64,000 nt of DNA, from contig NZ_CP016594.1 in the NCBI RefSeq assembly GCF_001698225.1, positions 4,216,001-4,280,000 on the forward strand. The letters are read 5' to 3'. The notes under the pieces are model-generated. The model was not told the origin of the DNA, searched no databases, and saw nothing but the letters and a program-made list of their open reading frames with translations. Position 1 is the first letter of the stretch. The number at the start of each line of letters is the position of its first letter. The DNA comes from Gordonia terrae. GTDB taxonomy: Bacteria > Actinomycetota > Actinomycetes > Mycobacteriales > Mycobacteriaceae. Below are positions 50,225 through 59,800 of this stretch, one piece after another. The position numbers were made by a program, and so were the translations under genes.

Positions 50225-52354
50225 TCAGCGGCGGATCACCTCGACGTTGATCCCGGTGAGATGCGATTGGTTGCTGAGGGGGTCGTACCCCTTCGCCCCG
50301 GACGGCGCGAGTTGGTTGACGTTCACCCCCGGATGGCGTCGGGCCACGTCGAGACCGCGCGCCCGGTCCTGGCCCCAGCCATGGGTCATCGCCACCACGC
50401 CTTCGCGCAGGGTGTCGTCCCCGACGACCACGGCCGGCAGAGCGCCATGGAGATTGCGCACGGTGACGTCGTCGCCGTCCACGAGATCGCGCCGGCGCAT
50501 GTCGACGGGGTTCATCCACAGCGGATTGTCCTGATGGACACCCTGTTTCAGAACCGGGAGATTGTGCAGCCAGCTGTTCACCATGAAGTGGTTGCGCCGG
50601 GTGATCAGCTTGAGCTGGTCGTCCGGCTCCGCCACGAGACCCTCGAGGATCCGTTCGGCATCGTCGAAAGACCGACGGAACAGATCGGGACAGCAGTCGA
50701 TCAGGCCGTCGTCGTGCTGCACCGCGATGTCGAAGACATCGCTGGGCACCGCTTCCGGAAGCACCTCGGTCTGACATGGTTTGTCCTTGAGCGTCTCGAC
50801 GGACAGGTCCGCTTCCCGCAGCACGGCGTCGATCGCCGCGAGAGGGCCGGCCTCCGGGTCGTCGAGAAGGCTCGGTACACCCATCTCCTGCTGGATGCGC
50901 GAGAGAATCCACCAGTCGTCACGCCGTTGCCCCACCGGCGCGACGACAGCGGGGGTGTATTGGACGTAGGGCTCCATCGCCACCCCCATCGTGTTCAGGA
51001 AGTTGACGTCTTCGCGCTCGAGCCAGTCCGTCGCAGGCAGGATGTAGTCCCCGATCTCGCCCGTCACGGTGCGATACAGGTCCACGGTGACGATCAACTC
51101 CAGCGATTCCAGGGCACGCCGCAACCGGTCTCCACCGCCGACCGACAGGAGTGGGTTGCCCGACACCACGATCAGGGCACGGATCGGGTCGTCGGAGCGC
51201 TCGATGAAGTCCGGCAGCATGGCGGCGGGGAGATCCCCTCCGACGGTGCGGATCTCCCCGAGCGGACCGGAGAAGAACGGGTCCGCGCGCCGGCGCCGGG
51301 AGTTCTGGACGACGTCGGCGACGCCTCGCGAGTAGATGTTGCCGCCGCGGCGTCCGAGGTTCCCGGAGAACAGACTGACCATGGTGAGCATCCAGTAGGC
51401 GAGCGTGCCCAGCCTGCCCTGGTTGACGCCGGTGGCCATGTAGATGCTCGCACTCGGCGCGGCGCAGAACTCGTCGGCGACCCGGGCGATCGTCTCGGCG
51501 GGGATCCCCGTGACCCCGGCGACCCGCTCCACCGGGTAGCGTGAGACGAAGTCGAGCAGATCGTCGATCCCCCGCGCATGCTGTTCGACTGCGCCACGGT
51601 CGAATCCGATCCGGAACACGATCTCGTGCAGGAGCCCGGCCAGAAAGTAGAAGTCGGTGTCCGGGGTGATCAGCAGCACGTCGCCGGTCTCCGGCGTCGA
51701 CGACTCGATGCGGCGCGGATTGACGAACAGCACTGTCCCGCCGCGCTTGGCGATCGCGCGCAGTTTGGCCATCGGATCCGAGATGTGGATCAACGTCATG
51801 TGGGAGACCTGCGGATTGCTCCCGAGGCACAGGAAGTAGTGGGTGTGCAGCAGGTCCGGAATCGGGTGTGCCATCGACGCGCCGTAGACGGCCTCGCTCG
51901 CCGCGTACTTGGCCGATGTGTCCTGGGTCCCGGCGCTGAACCTCATCCGCGTGTCGAACCCCCGCGCGATCCGCGCCGCGTTCGCATAGTAGAGACCGTT
52001 GAACGCCGATGGGTTGCCCTGGTACACCGCCAATGCGTTGCGGCCGTATCTGTCTCGGATGGCGCCGAGCCGGTCGGCGATGTCGCGAACCGCCTCGTCC
52101 CAGGACACACGCTCGAAGTCGCCGTCCCGGCGGTCGCCGGTCCCGACTCGTCGCAGCGGGTGATCGACCCGATCCGGATCGGAATGGACATCCAGGTAGT
52201 GCGGTCCCTTGTGGCAGGAGAAGCCGCGGTGTACAGGATGATCCGGGTCCGGTTGCAATCCCACGATGCGATCGGCGTCGACCGTGGCCAGCAGCCCGCA
52301 CCCGGGCTCGCAGATGCGGCAGAAGGTGTGGACCTGCCGGGCCGGCGCGCTCAT
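50225..52354 (-). CDS. Molybdopterin oxidoreductase (DMSO-reductase superfamily), copy 1
   Basis: A 709-residue bis-MGD-type molybdenum enzyme. The [4Fe-4S] ligands are Cys12, Cys15, Cys19 and Cys47 (CRICEPGC ... GFSCHKG). LCLGSNPQVSH and the C-terminal molybdopterin-binding domain (VNSWLHNLP, MTHGWGQDRA, GVNVNQLAP) are clear. Where formate dehydrogenases have Sec or Cys as Mo ligand, this protein has FSAGTQDTSAK (139-149) with no Cys. There is no Tat signal, so it is cytoplasmic. The ATG at 52354 overlaps the reductase stop as ATGA. It is last in a run of four redox genes. The substrate is unknown. Confidence 0.9.
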   Translation of the reverse strand: MSAPARQVHTFCRICEPGCGLLATVDADRIVGLQPDPDHPVHRGFSCHKGPHYLDVHSDPDRVDHPLRRVGTGDRRDGDFERVSWDEAVRDIADRLGAIRDRYGRNALAVYQGNPSAFNGLYYANAARIARGFDTRMRFSAGTQDTSAKYAASEAVYGASMAHPIPDLLHTHYFLCLGSNPQVSHMTLIHISDPMAKLRAIAKRGGTVLFVNPRRIESSTPETGDVLLITPDTDFYFLAGLLHEIVFRIGFDRGAVEQHARGIDDLLDFVSRYPVERVAGVTGIPAETIARVADEFCAAPSASIYMATGVNQGRLGTLAYWMLTMVSLFSGNLGRRGGNIYSRGVADVVQNSRRRRADPFFSGPLGEIRTVGGDLPAAMLPDFIERSDDPIRALIVVSGNPLLSVGGGDRLRRALESLELIVTVDLYRTVTGEIGDYILPATDWLEREDVNFLNTMGVAMEPYVQYTPAVVAPVGQRRDDWWILSRIQQEMGVPSLLDDPEAGPLAAIDAVLREADLSVETLKDKPCQTEVLPEAVPSDVFDIAVQHDDGLIDCCPDLFRRSFDDAERILEGLVAEPDDQLKLITRRNHFMVNSWLHNLPVLKQGVHQDNPLWMNPVDMRRRDLVDGDDVTVRNLHGALPAVVVGDDTLREGVVAMTHGWGQDRARGLDVARRHPGVNVNQLAPSGAKGYDPLSNQSHLTGINVEVIRR

Positions 52355-53994
52355 CCCGGAACACCGGGCAGACTGGCTGTCCGGGCGATGTTCACCGCCG
52401 CCTCGGCATCGACGACTTTCACCCGTGGCCTCCCGGCCGCGCGTCCCTCCTGGCGTTCCCACCTGTCGATGGCCCGCCAGTCGGCCCCGTCCATCACCTC
52501 CGGACATCGCTCGCGCACGAGTGCGGTCAGATCGTCACCGCTGCCGACGGGTTCGAGCAGCAGTCCACCGCGGAGATCATCGAGCAAGGAACCCACGGTC
52601 TCGACCGCACACCACCGGTTGGTTCCGATCACCCCGGTCGCGCCGCGCTTGATCCAGCCCGCCACATACTGCCCCGGCGCCGGCGAACCGGTCGCCGGAT
52701 CAACCACACGACCTCCGACGTTCACGACCCTCGACGACACCGGATCGAAGGGGAGGCCGTCGATGGGGAGCCCGCGGTAGCCGACCGCGCGCAGCACCAG
52801 GCCGCAGTCGATCTCGGTGCGCTCCCCGGACGCGGTGTGGCTCGTGGCCAGACCGCGCACGCGGTCGGATCCGATGACCTCCAGCGGCGTCGCCTCGAAC
52901 CGCAGCACGATCCGCTTGTTCCCGGGCACCGGTACTCGTCGCGAATACTCCTCCAGGAGGCGCAGTTTCGCCGATGCCTCCGAACCCGCCGACACCGGCG
53001 GGTCGACGATCACGTCGACCCCGGGCAACGAACCGAGTGCCATCAATTCCGGGGTGGTGCAGGCTGCGTACTCGGGCCCGCGCCGACCGAGGACCACCAC
53101 TTCCCTGATTTCACTGCCGGCCAGAGCGGTCAGCGCGTGATCGGCGATGTCGGTGCGCCGCAGTGCCTCCATATCGGACACGAGTATCCGTGCGACGTCC
53201 AGCGCGACGTTGCCGTTGCCGACGACGACGGCACGCTCACCCGACAGGTCGAAGGATCGATCGACGTGGTCGGGATGCCCGTTGTACCAGGCGACGAACT
53301 CGCGGGCGGAGTGGCTGCCCGGGAGGTCCTCGCCGGCGATCCCCAGCCGCCGGTCCCCCGAGGCGCCCGAGGCGTGGATGACCGCGTGGTGATGGGCCGC
53401 CACCTCGTCGAGTGTCACGTCGCGGCCGACCTCGACACCCAGATGCAAGGTGAACCCGTCGCGCCTCGCGGTGCGCCCGAAGACGCGATCCACGGTTTTC
53501 GTGTGCCAGTGATCGGGCGCGACCCCGAACCGGACCAGCCCGCCGGCCACCGGAAGCCGCTCGAACATCGTGACCTCGGCGTCGATGTCCCGGCGCGCCA
53601 GCAGTTCCTCGGCGGCGTAGAACGCCGACGGACCCGACCCCACGATCGCGACCCGCACCCGCGGCGGATCCGTCACCCCGGCGGTCGCGATCGCCACCGG
53701 GACCGGTTGCACGTGCGCACCTGCCGGGGCGTCTCGTGGATTCCGCCGGAAGTAGTCGGCGTTGAGTTCGAGATAGCGATCGACATCGGGCCCCGTGGAG
53801 TCGCCGGGCACGATCGCGTCGACCGGACAGACGTCGGCACAGGCGCCGCAGTCGATGCACGTCCCCGGGTCGATGTAGAGCATCTCGGTCCGCGCGTACT
53901 CGCGTTCGGCGGGCGTCGGGTGGATGCAATCGACCGGGCAGACGGCGACACATGTCGCGTCGTTGCAGCAGTTCTGCGTGACCACATAGGGCAT
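52351..53994 (-). CDS. 7Fe ferredoxin-NADP+ reductase fusion (FprB-like)
   Basis: A 547-residue fusion. An N-terminal two-cluster ferredoxin carries Cys9, Cys15, Cys19 and Cys23 with CVAVCPVDC, then Cys46, Cys49, Cys52 and Cys56 in CIDCGACADVCP. An adrenodoxin-reductase-like FAD/NADP domain begins near residue 108 (VAIVGSGPSAFYAA), with the NADP segment VVVGNGNVALDVARI. This is the layout of mycobacterial FprB. The start is the ATG at 53994, overlapping the previous stop by one base (TGATG). Sitting between molybdoenzyme copies 1 and 2, it probably links them to the NADP(H) pool. It could also feed the P450 ferredoxins. Confidence 0.92.
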   Translation of the reverse strand: MPYVVTQNCCNDATCVAVCPVDCIHPTPAEREYARTEMLYIDPGTCIDCGACADVCPVDAIVPGDSTGPDVDRYLELNADYFRRNPRDAPAGAHVQPVPVAIATAGVTDPPRVRVAIVGSGPSAFYAAEELLARRDIDAEVTMFERLPVAGGLVRFGVAPDHWHTKTVDRVFGRTARRDGFTLHLGVEVGRDVTLDEVAAHHHAVIHASGASGDRRLGIAGEDLPGSHSAREFVAWYNGHPDHVDRSFDLSGERAVVVGNGNVALDVARILVSDMEALRRTDIADHALTALAGSEIREVVVLGRRGPEYAACTTPELMALGSLPGVDVIVDPPVSAGSEASAKLRLLEEYSRRVPVPGNKRIVLRFEATPLEVIGSDRVRGLATSHTASGERTEIDCGLVLRAVGYRGLPIDGLPFDPVSSRVVNVGGRVVDPATGSPAPGQYVAGWIKRGATGVIGTNRWCAVETVGSLLDDLRGGLLLEPVGSGDDLTALVRERCPEVMDGADWRAIDRWERQEGRAAGRPRVKVVDAEAAVNIARTASLPGVPG

Positions 53995-56237
53995 CAGCGC
54001 TTCTCCTCGCTCATCAGGGTGACCGTCACCGGTATGCCGTTGAAGACCGGCGACGAGGTGGGCACGTCGAGATGCCCGGCCTCGGTCACCAATGCGTTGT
54101 AGTTCGCGCCGGGGGCAGCCACCGCGCGCGAGGTCCGCAGGCCCGGACCGTGGTGACCCCAGCCATGAGGCATGCTCACCACGCCCGGGCGCATCGCGTC
54201 GTCGACGCGGATCTCCGCCACCACGGTGCTCGTCGACGAGGTCACCGCGACGAGGTCTCCATCGACGACCCCGAGCTCGACGGCGTCGCGCGGGCTCGTC
54301 AGCAACGCGCACTGTCCGGCGTCGTTCTGCGGGAGCGCATTGTGCAACCACGAGTTCATCCCGCGCCGCTGCCGGCGGTTGATGAGCACCAATCCCCGGG
54401 GAGCCATCGACGCCGCCCGCAGGCGCGGCAGGTCGGCGGTGATCAACTCGGGCATCAGGTCGATCCGACCATTCGGGGTACGCAGCACACCGGGGAGCCG
54501 CGGCTGCAGCGGACCGAAGTCGATCCCGTCCGGATTCGATTCCAGGAGAGCCAGACTCAGCCCTCCCTCATCGTCGTCGAACCGGTCACCGTACGGCCCG
54601 CTACGCAGGCGTAGGTCGAGGAGACGCTGGGGCCCCGTCCGTCCGGCGACCGCCGACTCGACGACGCCGGGGTCGCGTCCGGACAGTTTCGCCGCCCGGC
54701 GAACCGCCACCGCCGCGACGGCGTCGTCCGTCTCCGCCACGGTCCGGTTCGGGGCCCCCTGGGCGATGGCGGCCAGCCGGAGCATGATCTGCCACTCGGC
54801 GAGTTCGTCGTCACCGAGGGCGAGCAGCGGCGGGGTGTAGCGGGCGACGTTGCGGATCTGGAAGTGCGACAACGTCACATCGTGGTGTCCGCGGGTCATC
54901 AGCGGCGGCGGCGGCAGGATGACGTCGGCGTGGCGGGTGGTCTCGTTGAGGTAGCAGTCCACCGACACCATGAACTCCAGCGATGCGAGGGCGGCCTCGA
55001 CCGCACCGCTGTTCGGCAGCGAACGCGCGGGGTTCCCCGCGATGGTGACCAGCGCCCGTGTCCGCCCCGGCCCCGGGGTGAGGATCTCCTCGGCGAAGCA
55101 CACCGCGGGCAACTCGCCCAACGCTTCTGGGAGGCCACGGACGCGCGATCGCCACCGATCGAACATGAGCTTCGGTGGACGGGTCACCGGCCACGTGTTC
55201 GGTCCGCCCGCGGCAGGAAGCGAGAACATCGCGCCGCCCGCACGATCCAGGTTGCCGGTGACGATCGTCAGGAGTTCCACGAGCCAGTTCGCCAGTGTGC
55301 CGAACTCCTGCATGCAGGTGCCGATCCGGGAATGCGCCACGGCGGACGGGGCCGTCGCGAACCCCCGGGCCACCGCGCGGATGGTCTCGGCATCGATTCC
55401 GCAGGCGTCCGCCACCGATTCGGGTGAGAACTCCCGGGCCATGGTCAGTGCCTCGTCCACGCCGTCGACGACCTCGGGAATCCGCTCCGGTCTGGCCAAC
55501 CCCTCCTCGGCGATCACCGCCAGGACCGCCAGCAGGAAGAGTGCATCGGTGCCCGGGAGAATCGGGACGTGTATGTCGGCCATCTCGGCCGTCCGGGTAC
55601 GTACCGGGTCGACGACCACGAGGGTGCCACCCCGCTCCCGCAACGCGCGCAATCTCTCGTGCATGCCCGGCGCGGTGACCGTACTCCCGTTGGACACCAT
55701 GGGATTCGAGCCCAGGATCAACAGGTGGTCGGTACGGTCGAGGTCGGGCAGACTCAGCCCGAGGCCGGTTCCGTAGAGCAGCATGTGGGCGAGATTCTTC
55801 GGCCAGGTGTCGACGCTGGCCGGCGAGTAGACATTGCGGGTCCCGACGGCGGCGATCAGTTCGCCGAGGTAGAAGGTGGCGTCGAGGTGATGGGCCGCGG
55901 GGTTGCCGTGGTAGATCGCACAGCTGCCCGGGTCGTCGGCGACGAATTCCGGCAGCCTGCGGCCGATCTCGGCGAACGCCTCCTCCCAGCCCACTGCTCG
56001 GAAGTCCCCGGACGGCGTCCGCAGGAGCGGGGTGCGGATGCGGTCCGGGTCGTTCTCGATACGGCCCAGCCCGAGCCCCTTCGCGCAGCTGTGTCCGGCA
56101 CTGAGCGCATCGTCGGGGTTGGGCGCCACCCCCGTCACACTCCGACCGGCGAGTTCGACGACGAGCCCACAGGTCGACTCGCACAACGGGCAGATCCGTC
56201 GCCCGACGGTCACCGTCGAGTGTGCTCCGCCGGTCAT
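53994..56237 (-). CDS. Molybdopterin oxidoreductase (DMSO-reductase superfamily), copy 2
   Basis: A 747-residue molybdenum enzyme. The [4Fe-4S] ligands are Cys16, Cys19, Cys23 and Cys51 (CPLCESTC ... HSCAKG). ILGSNPMVSNGS, the ITGNLDRAGG region and a C-terminal MGD domain (MNSWLHNALP, MPHGWGHHGPGL, GANYNALV) are present. The putative Mo-ligand region reads YSPASVDTWPK (137-147), again without Cys/Sec. It is only distantly similar to copies 1 and 3, so the three are not recent duplicates. The ATG at 56237 overlaps the copy 3 stop as ATGA. It is probably NADP-linked through the following reductase. Confidence 0.9.
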   Translation of the reverse strand: MTGGAHSTVTVGRRICPLCESTCGLVVELAGRSVTGVAPNPDDALSAGHSCAKGLGLGRIENDPDRIRTPLLRTPSGDFRAVGWEEAFAEIGRRLPEFVADDPGSCAIYHGNPAAHHLDATFYLGELIAAVGTRNVYSPASVDTWPKNLAHMLLYGTGLGLSLPDLDRTDHLLILGSNPMVSNGSTVTAPGMHERLRALRERGGTLVVVDPVRTRTAEMADIHVPILPGTDALFLLAVLAVIAEEGLARPERIPEVVDGVDEALTMAREFSPESVADACGIDAETIRAVARGFATAPSAVAHSRIGTCMQEFGTLANWLVELLTIVTGNLDRAGGAMFSLPAAGGPNTWPVTRPPKLMFDRWRSRVRGLPEALGELPAVCFAEEILTPGPGRTRALVTIAGNPARSLPNSGAVEAALASLEFMVSVDCYLNETTRHADVILPPPPLMTRGHHDVTLSHFQIRNVARYTPPLLALGDDELAEWQIMLRLAAIAQGAPNRTVAETDDAVAAVAVRRAAKLSGRDPGVVESAVAGRTGPQRLLDLRLRSGPYGDRFDDDEGGLSLALLESNPDGIDFGPLQPRLPGVLRTPNGRIDLMPELITADLPRLRAASMAPRGLVLINRRQRRGMNSWLHNALPQNDAGQCALLTSPRDAVELGVVDGDLVAVTSSTSTVVAEIRVDDAMRPGVVSMPHGWGHHGPGLRTSRAVAAPGANYNALVTEAGHLDVPTSSPVFNGIPVTVTLMSEEKR

Positions 56238-58360
56238 GAACCCTCCTCCTCGGTGGCCGGGACGATCGCGACGGGAACGGCGGACAGCGTCGGCATGGCG
56301 TTGATCGTCTGCACCCCATCGAGCGTCCCGGTCAGGTTGTTGACATTGACCCCGGCAGCGTCACCGTCGACCCCGCCGAAGCAGTGGGTCATCGAGACGG
56401 CACCCCGCGCGAGGGTGTGATCGGCGCGCGCGGTGGCGCGCAGGGAACCGGAAGCCGACCGCAGGACGACCTGTGCGCCGTCGGCCACCCCCAGCCGTTC
56501 GAGGTCATCGGGATGCACACGTGCCGGATTCCCTCCGCCCGGGACGAGTCCGGGAACCCGGACTCCGGTGGAGTTGACGGCTTCCCGGATTCGCCGCACC
56601 ACCAGCCGGAAAGGGAAGTCGCCCGCGACCGGCGACGGCTGCAGCGCGTCCTCGAGCTCGGCGCGGACATCGTCGGGCATCAACTCGAGGCGCCGACCGG
56701 CCGCCTCCGGGGTCGGCGGCGAGACGACGGTGCCGCTGTCCCCGACAAGCCGACCGTGCTCGGCCGAGACCAGCTCGTCGAACGGCAGGCGCCCCCGCTC
56801 GGTCATCATCGCCAACAGCTCTGTGGGCGTGGGCGGGGACGAGGGATCCAGTATCCGTCCGGCGAACTTGAAGGGCTGCCCGGAGGCGGCCGCGAGGTCG
56901 AAGAAGAACCGCCAGTCGTCGACGACCCCGGCCGGCGGTGTGACGACCGGGGACGTGAATTGTGCGAAGCGACGCGGGAAAAAGGGCTCCATGACCGCGG
57001 TGTGATCGGCGCGTTCGTACATCGTGGTGGGGGCGATGACGTGGTGCGCGAGGCGGGCGGTGTCCGACATGAAGGGATCGATACACACGAGCAGGTCGAG
57101 GGAACGCAACGCGCGCAACGTCTTCGCACGGTCCGGTAGGGCTGCCGCGGGGTTCCCGCCCGAGACGACCAGTGCGCGAACACGATCCGGGCCCGGTTCG
57201 AGGATCTCGTCGGCGAGGATGCCGGAAGGCAACTCGCCGCGGATCGCACGCACACCGCCGACCCTGCTGCGAAAACCTCGTTCGTACGCCCTGGCCGGTG
57301 CGGCGACCTCCTCTCGAGCTGGCAGATGCCGGGTCAGCACGGCACGATCATCTGCGCGTTCTCCTTCGCGGAGGTACCGTCCGCACACCACGTTCAGGGT
57401 GGCGACGAGATGCTCGGCGACGTTCGAGTGCGGACCCATACACAGTCCGGTCCCGCTGGTGGCCATCCCCCGGCTTCCCCGTCCGAAAGCACGTGCGGCG
57501 GCGCGCACGTCCTGCGCCGGGACATCGCAGATCCGTTCCACGACAGCGGGAGTGACTCCACCGACCGCCGCTCGGAGGGCGGGCAGACCTGCGGCGTGAC
57601 GGCCGCAGAAGGCCGGATCGTGGAGGCCCTCGGCCAGGATCACGTGGAGGAGTCCGGCGAGCATCACCGCGTCCGTGCCGGGTCGGGGCGCGAGGTGGAT
57701 GTCGGCGAGGGCGGCGGTCTCCGTGCGTCGCGGATCCACGACGATGAGGGTGAGTCCGCGCTCACGTGCTCGCCGCAGGGTGGTCGCCGGGTTCTGCACG
57801 ACCGCGCCGTCCCCGTCACCACCGTTGCCGGACACGACGGGGTTGGTGCCGATCAGCAGCCACACATCGGCGTCGGCGAACCGCTGACTCCCACCGAGGT
57901 ATGTGCCCATCCGCTCGGCCACAACCCATTTGGCGGACTGGTCGATGGTCATGGTGGAGAAGAGCTTGTGCGAGCCGGTCCCGCGGAACCATGCGCGCGC
58001 CGACGGCGGGGTGAGGGCGGCGAAGTTCTGTTGCGTCCCACAGAACAGCGCGACCGCGTCGGGCCCGTGCTCGTCGACGATCCGCCGGAGGCGCGCGGCG
58101 ATGTCGGCGACCGCGAGGGGTACCGCGATCGGCTCGTGCCGCCCGTCGGCGGTGCGCCGCATCGACGTGGTCAGTCGGCCGGACCCATGGGTGAGGTCTG
58201 CCCCGCGGCGGCCTTTCGGACAGGTGTACCCACCGGAGATCGGATGCTGCGCATCGCCCAGCACGTCCCGGATGCGTCCATCCTCGATGTCGAGCAGCAC
58301 GCCGCACGACGACGCGCACAGCCGGCAGTACGACGTTCGGCGCACCGTGTCGGATCGCAC
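56234..58360 (-). CDS. Molybdopterin oxidoreductase (DMSO-reductase superfamily), copy 3
   Basis: A 708-residue molybdenum enzyme. The [4Fe-4S] ligands are Cys12, Cys15, Cys19 and Cys47 (CRLCASSC ... YTCPKG). LLIGTNPVVSG and a C-terminal MGD domain (MTHCFGGVDGDAAGVNVNNLTG) are present. The putative Mo-ligand region is FSTMTIDQSAK (134-144). I start it at the GTG of 58360; a TTG at 58366 overlapping the MFS stop as TTGA is equally possible. The long open frame upstream to 58984 is the shadow of the transporter gene. It is co-translated with copy 2 (ATGA) and belongs to the CoA ligase-MFS-molybdoenzyme operon. Confidence 0.88.
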   Translation of the reverse strand: MRSDTVRRTSYCRLCASSCGVLLDIEDGRIRDVLGDAQHPISGGYTCPKGRRGADLTHGSGRLTTSMRRTADGRHEPIAVPLAVADIAARLRRIVDEHGPDAVALFCGTQQNFAALTPPSARAWFRGTGSHKLFSTMTIDQSAKWVVAERMGTYLGGSQRFADADVWLLIGTNPVVSGNGGDGDGAVVQNPATTLRRARERGLTLIVVDPRRTETAALADIHLAPRPGTDAVMLAGLLHVILAEGLHDPAFCGRHAAGLPALRAAVGGVTPAVVERICDVPAQDVRAAARAFGRGSRGMATSGTGLCMGPHSNVAEHLVATLNVVCGRYLREGERADDRAVLTRHLPAREEVAAPARAYERGFRSRVGGVRAIRGELPSGILADEILEPGPDRVRALVVSGGNPAAALPDRAKTLRALRSLDLLVCIDPFMSDTARLAHHVIAPTTMYERADHTAVMEPFFPRRFAQFTSPVVTPPAGVVDDWRFFFDLAAASGQPFKFAGRILDPSSPPTPTELLAMMTERGRLPFDELVSAEHGRLVGDSGTVVSPPTPEAAGRRLELMPDDVRAELEDALQPSPVAGDFPFRLVVRRIREAVNSTGVRVPGLVPGGGNPARVHPDDLERLGVADGAQVVLRSASGSLRATARADHTLARGAVSMTHCFGGVDGDAAGVNVNNLTGTLDGVQTINAMPTLSAVPVAIVPATEEEGS

Positions 58361-58362
58361 GG

Positions 58363-59766
58363 TCAATGGACGTCCGCCGTTGTCGGGGCGGGTCGGGCTC
58401 CGTCCTGCGCGCGCCGCAGACGCCGACCCTCCCGTGCGTTCAACACTCCGAGGGTGACCACCGCGAGCACGGTCGGCATCGCCATGGCCAGGAAGATCGT
58501 GCGAGCGTCCAACCCGGCGGCGATGAGTGCCGCACCGACCGTCGGTCCGATGATCGATCCCACCCGGCCGACCCCCATGGCCCAGCCGATGCCCGTCGAG
58601 CGCGCGGCCACCGGATAGATCGACGCCGCGATCGCGATGATCCCGGCCGAACTGCCCGAGATCCCGAACCCGACGACGCAGATGGCGATCAGCAGCAGCG
58701 CGGCGTTCCCGAGCACCATCGCGACGACGCCGATGAACACCGCCCCCAGCGTGTAACCCGCCATGACCACGACATACGCGGCGCGTGTGCCGCCCGACCG
58801 CCAGGCCGCTGCCACCCGGTCGGTGATCCACCCGGCGGACAGCGCACCCGCCATACCGCCCAGGTTGAACAACGCGGCCGCGGTGATCGCCGTACTCGAA
58901 CTCTGGCCCGCCTCGCTGAACAGCGATGGCATCCAGCCGAACAGGAAGTAGATGACGAGGAAGTTGACGACGAACACCACCCACAGGAGCACGGTGTCGA
59001 GACCTCTACCAGCGGTGAACAGTTCGCGAACCGGTGAGCTGGTGACGACCTGGGTGTCCTGGGTGAAGCGCACCGGACCGGTCAGGTCCGTCCGCGGGTC
59101 GATCGCGGAGACGATGCGGGCGACCTCACCGTGGTCGCCCCGCGCCGCCAGGAACTTGCCGGACTCCGGTAGCCAGGCCCAGGCACCGAGGACGGCGACC
59201 AGCGGGAGGATCCCGCCCGCGACGAAGATCGATTGCCATCCGAAGGCGGGGATCAGCTGAGCGGCAGCGAGACCGCCGACGAAGCCCCCCAGGGACATCC
59301 CGGCGACGACGATCGTCACCATCGTGGCGCGAACGCGGGCCGGGCTGTACTCGCTCGTCAAGGCGATGAGGTTCGGCGTGACGCCCCCGAGCCCGATCCC
59401 GGCGAGGATGCGCAGGACGATCAGGACGCCCATCGAGGTGGCGAGGGCCGAGGCCAGGGTGAACACGGAGAAGATCACCGTGCAGACGATGATCACCCGC
59501 CGTCGGCCCCACCGGTCGGCCACGGGACCGAACACCAGGCTGCCCAGGACCATCGCGCCGCTGCTCAGTGCGAGCAGCAGTCCGAACGACGCCTTGGACA
59601 ACTCCCAGTCGTCGGAGAGCGCGGGGATCGCGAACCCGATCAGCTGGGCATCCATCCCGTCGAGCACTGCCAGGACGAGGCACATCGCGAAGGCCCGCTT
59701 CTGCAGACCGGACACCGGGGCGGTGTCGATGAGGTGGGAGATGTTGACATCACGCGGAGAACCCAT
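58363..59766 (-). CDS. MFS transporter, aromatic acid:H+ symporter (AAHS)-like
   Basis: A 467-residue MFS protein of the AAHS/PcaK type. The TM1 signature is VLAVLDGMDAQLIGFAIPAL; the acidic residues of DGMD are needed for substrate/proton transport in the family. VFGPVADRWGRRRVII and FGWMPSLFSEAGQSS (central loop and TM7) are also typical. It probably imports an aromatic or alicyclic acid. The start is the ATG at 59766 (MGSPRDVNIS) with AGAGGACACC; the frame open to 60060 is the shadow of the ligase. It is second in the ligase-MFS-molybdoenzyme operon. Confidence 0.9.
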   Translation of the reverse strand: MGSPRDVNISHLIDTAPVSGLQKRAFAMCLVLAVLDGMDAQLIGFAIPALSDDWELSKASFGLLLALSSGAMVLGSLVFGPVADRWGRRRVIIVCTVIFSVFTLASALATSMGVLIVLRILAGIGLGGVTPNLIALTSEYSPARVRATMVTIVVAGMSLGGFVGGLAAAQLIPAFGWQSIFVAGGILPLVAVLGAWAWLPESGKFLAARGDHGEVARIVSAIDPRTDLTGPVRFTQDTQVVTSSPVRELFTAGRGLDTVLLWVVFVVNFLVIYFLFGWMPSLFSEAGQSSSTAITAAALFNLGGMAGALSAGWITDRVAAAWRSGGTRAAYVVVMAGYTLGAVFIGVVAMVLGNAALLLIAICVVGFGISGSSAGIIAIAASIYPVAARSTGIGWAMGVGRVGSIIGPTVGAALIAAGLDARTIFLAMAMPTVLAVVTLGVLNAREGRRLRRAQDGARPAPTTADVH

Positions 59767-59800
59767 CACGGGTGTCCTCTCGGGAGAAGGGGTTGCCTGG

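Noticed and set aside
52009..54102. A 697-residue plus-strand open frame opposite the molybdoenzyme/reductase genes
   Set aside because: It is Arg/Pro/Gly-rich, has no ribosome site or family motif, and lies antisense to two clear genes. Similar GC-driven shadows at 27177-28796, 39230-41047 and 41002-42483 were rejected for the same reason.
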